7,554 bases of DNA from an uncultured Veillonella sp. Its GTDB lineage: Bacteria > Bacillota > Negativicutes > Veillonellales > Veillonellaceae. The translations under genes and the position numbers were made by a program. Under the pieces are notes generated by a model. That model had not been told where the DNA came from. It searched no databases and saw only the letters and a program-made list of their open reading frames with translations. The stretch spans positions 1 through 7,554 of the forward strand of contig USAV01000088.1 in NCBI GenBank assembly GCA_900552715.1, written 5' to 3'. Positions 6,548 to 7,554 of this stretch are shown here, piece by piece (the first letter of the stretch is position 1; each line of letters opens with the position of its first letter).

Positions 6548-7354
6548 CTAATACTTCAAATATTCACTGACTGCAATTTTCTTAACAGCCCTAGTTCCAT
6601 AAGCGTCTATAAGTGACAATAAGTCGATATGCCATTTAGATTGGCGACCACCGATAGCTTGGTTGTTAATCAATTCACGAATATAGTCTTCATCAGCTGT
6701 ATCACTAGAGATGGCGCTAATGATGATCGATTTAATTTCGTCCACAGTGACACCTAAATTATTTGGTATATACCCGAGTGTGGCAGCACTTACACCAAAT
6801 AGGTGCAATGCCAAGTCCTTTGTAAGCTTTGTAATTTGCCGCATCGCTTGAGAATCTTGTTTAACAGCTGCTTCTAATACGGCTACGCTAGGCTCATCAA
6901 TATAGCGCAAAGCCAAATAATTTTCTTTAACGGCTTGCAATTGTACGGCTTCACTAGGCTCCTTAATATATTGCAAAGCATCGTAGTTGGACTTTACAGC
7001 TTCTAACTGCAGTGCTTCAGATGGATTTGCAATATAGCGAATAGCCCACCCAGATTGATCGAGTGCACATTGAACAACTGCATCAGATGGGGTATCGATA
7101 TATTCTAAAACAGCCCAATCTTTTTTCACCAAGGCCTGTAATAGTTCTTCTGTAGGATGTTCCACGAATTGTATGGCTCGTGGTGATTGTGAAAGCGCCG
7201 TTTCAATAACCTTTTCGGTAGGTTCTTTAATGTATTGCAACAACATGCCATTTTGAGCTACGCAGGTAAGTTGCATTGCTTCTGTAGGGTTTGGAATATT
7301 CCGAATTCCATGGGGGTTATTGGTCAGCGCCGTTATGTATTGTTCTTCTGTCAT
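6548..7354 (-). CDS. 22-residue-repeat alpha-solenoid protein, function unknown
   Basis: A 268-residue protein built of exact 22-residue repeats with the pattern A-[LI]-x-[YF]-[IV]-x-x-P-[ST]-[ED]-A-x-x-x-A-[AL]-x-x-[DN]. Conserved prolines occur at 23, 45, 67, 89, 111, 133 and 155; an eighth unit lacks the proline. Units cover about residues 17-192, followed by a non-repeat helical tail of about 75 residues. Each unit should form a helix pair, giving a protein-binding superhelix; it resembles DUF4116-type repeat proteins, but I cannot confirm the family. No signal peptide or membrane segment is seen. I chose the ATG at 7354: it falls exactly where the repeat proline would be one period earlier (MTEEQ aligns with PTEAM), and AAGG is 5 bases upstream. 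The in-frame ATG at 7366 has no ribosome site. It leads the cassette with the AAA+ ATPase, suggesting an adaptor or client role. Confidence 0.8.
   Translation of the reverse strand: MTEEQYITALTNNPHGIRNIPNPTEAMQLTCVAQNGMLLQYIKEPTEKVIETALSQSPRAIQFVEHPTEELLQALVKKDWAVLEYIDTPSDAVVQCALDQSGWAIRYIANPSEALQLEAVKSNYDALQYIKEPSEAVQLQAVKENYLALRYIDEPSVAVLEAAVKQDSQAMRQITKLTKDLALHLFGVSAATLGYIPNNLGVTVDEIKSIIISAISSDTADEDYIRELINNQAIGGRQSKWHIDLLSLIDAYGTRAVKKIAVSEYLKY
6779..7306 (-). repeat. Eight coding 66-base repeat units
   Basis: Eight consecutive units of exactly 66 bases encode the 22-residue solenoid repeats. The period is kept without insertions, but units differ strongly at the DNA level, so this is an old, diverged protein repeat rather than a recent tandem duplication. 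Units five and six (PSEALQLEAVKSNYDA and PSEAVQLQAVKENYLA) are the most alike. Confidence 0.85.
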
Positions 7355-7374
7355 ACTAACCTTCATTTCTATTT

Positions 7375-7402
7375 AAAAAGGCCATACGAATACGTATGGC
7401 CT
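7375..7402 (-). terminator. Intrinsic terminator between the RCK gene and the solenoid gene
   Basis: On the minus strand AGGCCATACG (7402-7393) and CGTATGGCCT (7388-7379) form a perfect 10-base, partly GC-rich stem with a TATT loop, followed directly by a run of T residues (7379-7375). It lies 66 bases after the stop of the Trk/Ktr-type gene and only about 20 bases before the solenoid start codon. It should end the upstream transcript, yet it also stands in the way of any promoter in the spacer serving the cassette. Confidence 0.88.
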
Positions 7403-7420
7403 ATACTGAATTCTATTTTT

Positions 7421-7429
7421 ATTGTATCA
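7421..7429 (-). promoter_or_regulatory. Possible extended -10 promoter for the solenoid cassette
   Basis: The minus strand has TGATACAAT (7429-7421), an extended -10 element. The hexamer 17 bases upstream (ATAATT) is a poor -35 box, so the case rests on the extended -10. A start near 7414 would place the terminator hairpin (7402-7375) inside the leader of the transcript. Confidence 0.35.
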
Positions 7430-7438
7430 CATTTTTTC

Positions 7439-7452
7439 GATATAATTATATC
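7439..7452. promoter_or_regulatory. Perfect 14-base palindrome GATATAATTATATC
   Basis: A perfect palindrome of 14 bases lies in the spacer between the RCK gene and the solenoid cassette, centred about 32 bases upstream of the start predicted from the extended -10 at 7421-7429. It overlaps the expected -35 position and itself contains TATAAT on both strands. It could be a repressor site; AT-rich composition makes chance possible. Confidence 0.3.
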
Positions 7453-7467
7453 TCTTTCGTATACTTA

Positions 7468-7554
7468 CTACACCGTCAATGCATCTAAATCAGAATTATT
7501 CCCAATTACTAATAATTTATCATCTTCACCGAGAATGGTAATTGGGTTTGGTGG
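7468..7554 (-). CDS. TrkA/KtrA-type potassium regulatory protein, C-terminal end
   Basis: Only the last 28 codons and the stop are in the window; the gene enters from the right edge. The fragment, with ITILGEDDKLLVIG (residues 5-18) then NSDLDAL, resembles the end of an RCK_C (TrkA C-terminal) domain, where the pattern GDxLLVIG followed by DL and L is typical. Such proteins are cytosolic nucleotide-binding regulators of Ktr/Trk potassium uptake channels. The full protein and its membrane partner cannot be seen, so KtrA versus another TrkA_C protein stays open. A strong terminator follows 66 bases later, so it is probably the last gene of its transcript. Confidence 0.6.
   Translation of the reverse strand, partial: PPNPITILGEDDKLLVIGNNSDLDALTV

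Noticed and set aside
6779..7306. Regularly spaced repeats as a possible CRISPR or satellite array
   Set aside because: The 66-base units are diverged, lack unique spacers and keep one open reading frame with a strict amino-acid pattern, so they are protein repeats.
3655..7354. A phage or defence island origin for the solenoid-ATPase-VWA cassette
   Set aside because: No integrase, transposase, attachment repeats or toxin-like genes are visible, and both flanks are chromosomal housekeeping-type genes on the same AT-rich background.

Overview
The window looks like chromosomal DNA from a low-GC, Gram-positive-related bacterium. The gene set (TypA, YlbF-family regulator, MurB, TrmL, MoaC, UPF0173 hydrolase, Ktr/Trk-type potassium regulator), the strong AGGAGG-type ribosome binding sites and the AT-rich spacers fit a Negativicutes member such as Veillonella. 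The genus is my inference from protein style and was not tested. All genes except one lie on the minus strand.

Layout, left to right: the first codons of typA, with a good sigma-A promoter and a leader hairpin (1-162); an AT-rich terminator-like hairpin behind murB (257-320); murB, whose start overlaps the end of ylbF (341-1613); trmL and moaC (1718-2744), closely spaced; a short AT-rich divergent promoter region; the only plus-strand gene, a UPF0173 metallo-beta-lactamase-fold hydrolase (2853-3530), closed by a textbook intrinsic terminator (3554-3587). On the minus strand, 7354 down to 3655 is a three-gene cassette in the order: a 22-residue-repeat solenoid protein, a MoxR-like AAA+ ATPase and a DUF2201-type VWA protein. 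The window ends with the C-terminal end of a TrkA/Ktr-type RCK protein (7468-7554) and its terminator.

Most of the window is core metabolism: cell-wall precursor synthesis (MurB), tRNA wobble modification (TrmL), molybdenum cofactor synthesis (MoaC) and translation/stress GTPase (TypA). The most interesting part is the solenoid-AAA-VWA cassette. MoxR ATPases paired with VWA proteins act as chaperone-like remodelling machines in known systems such as RavA-ViaA, and here the pair is preceded by a repeat protein that could be an adaptor or client. The cassette also starts immediately after an intrinsic terminator, so its expression probably depends on read-through or on termination control. There are no RNA genes, insertion sequences, CRISPR arrays or phage genes that I can see.
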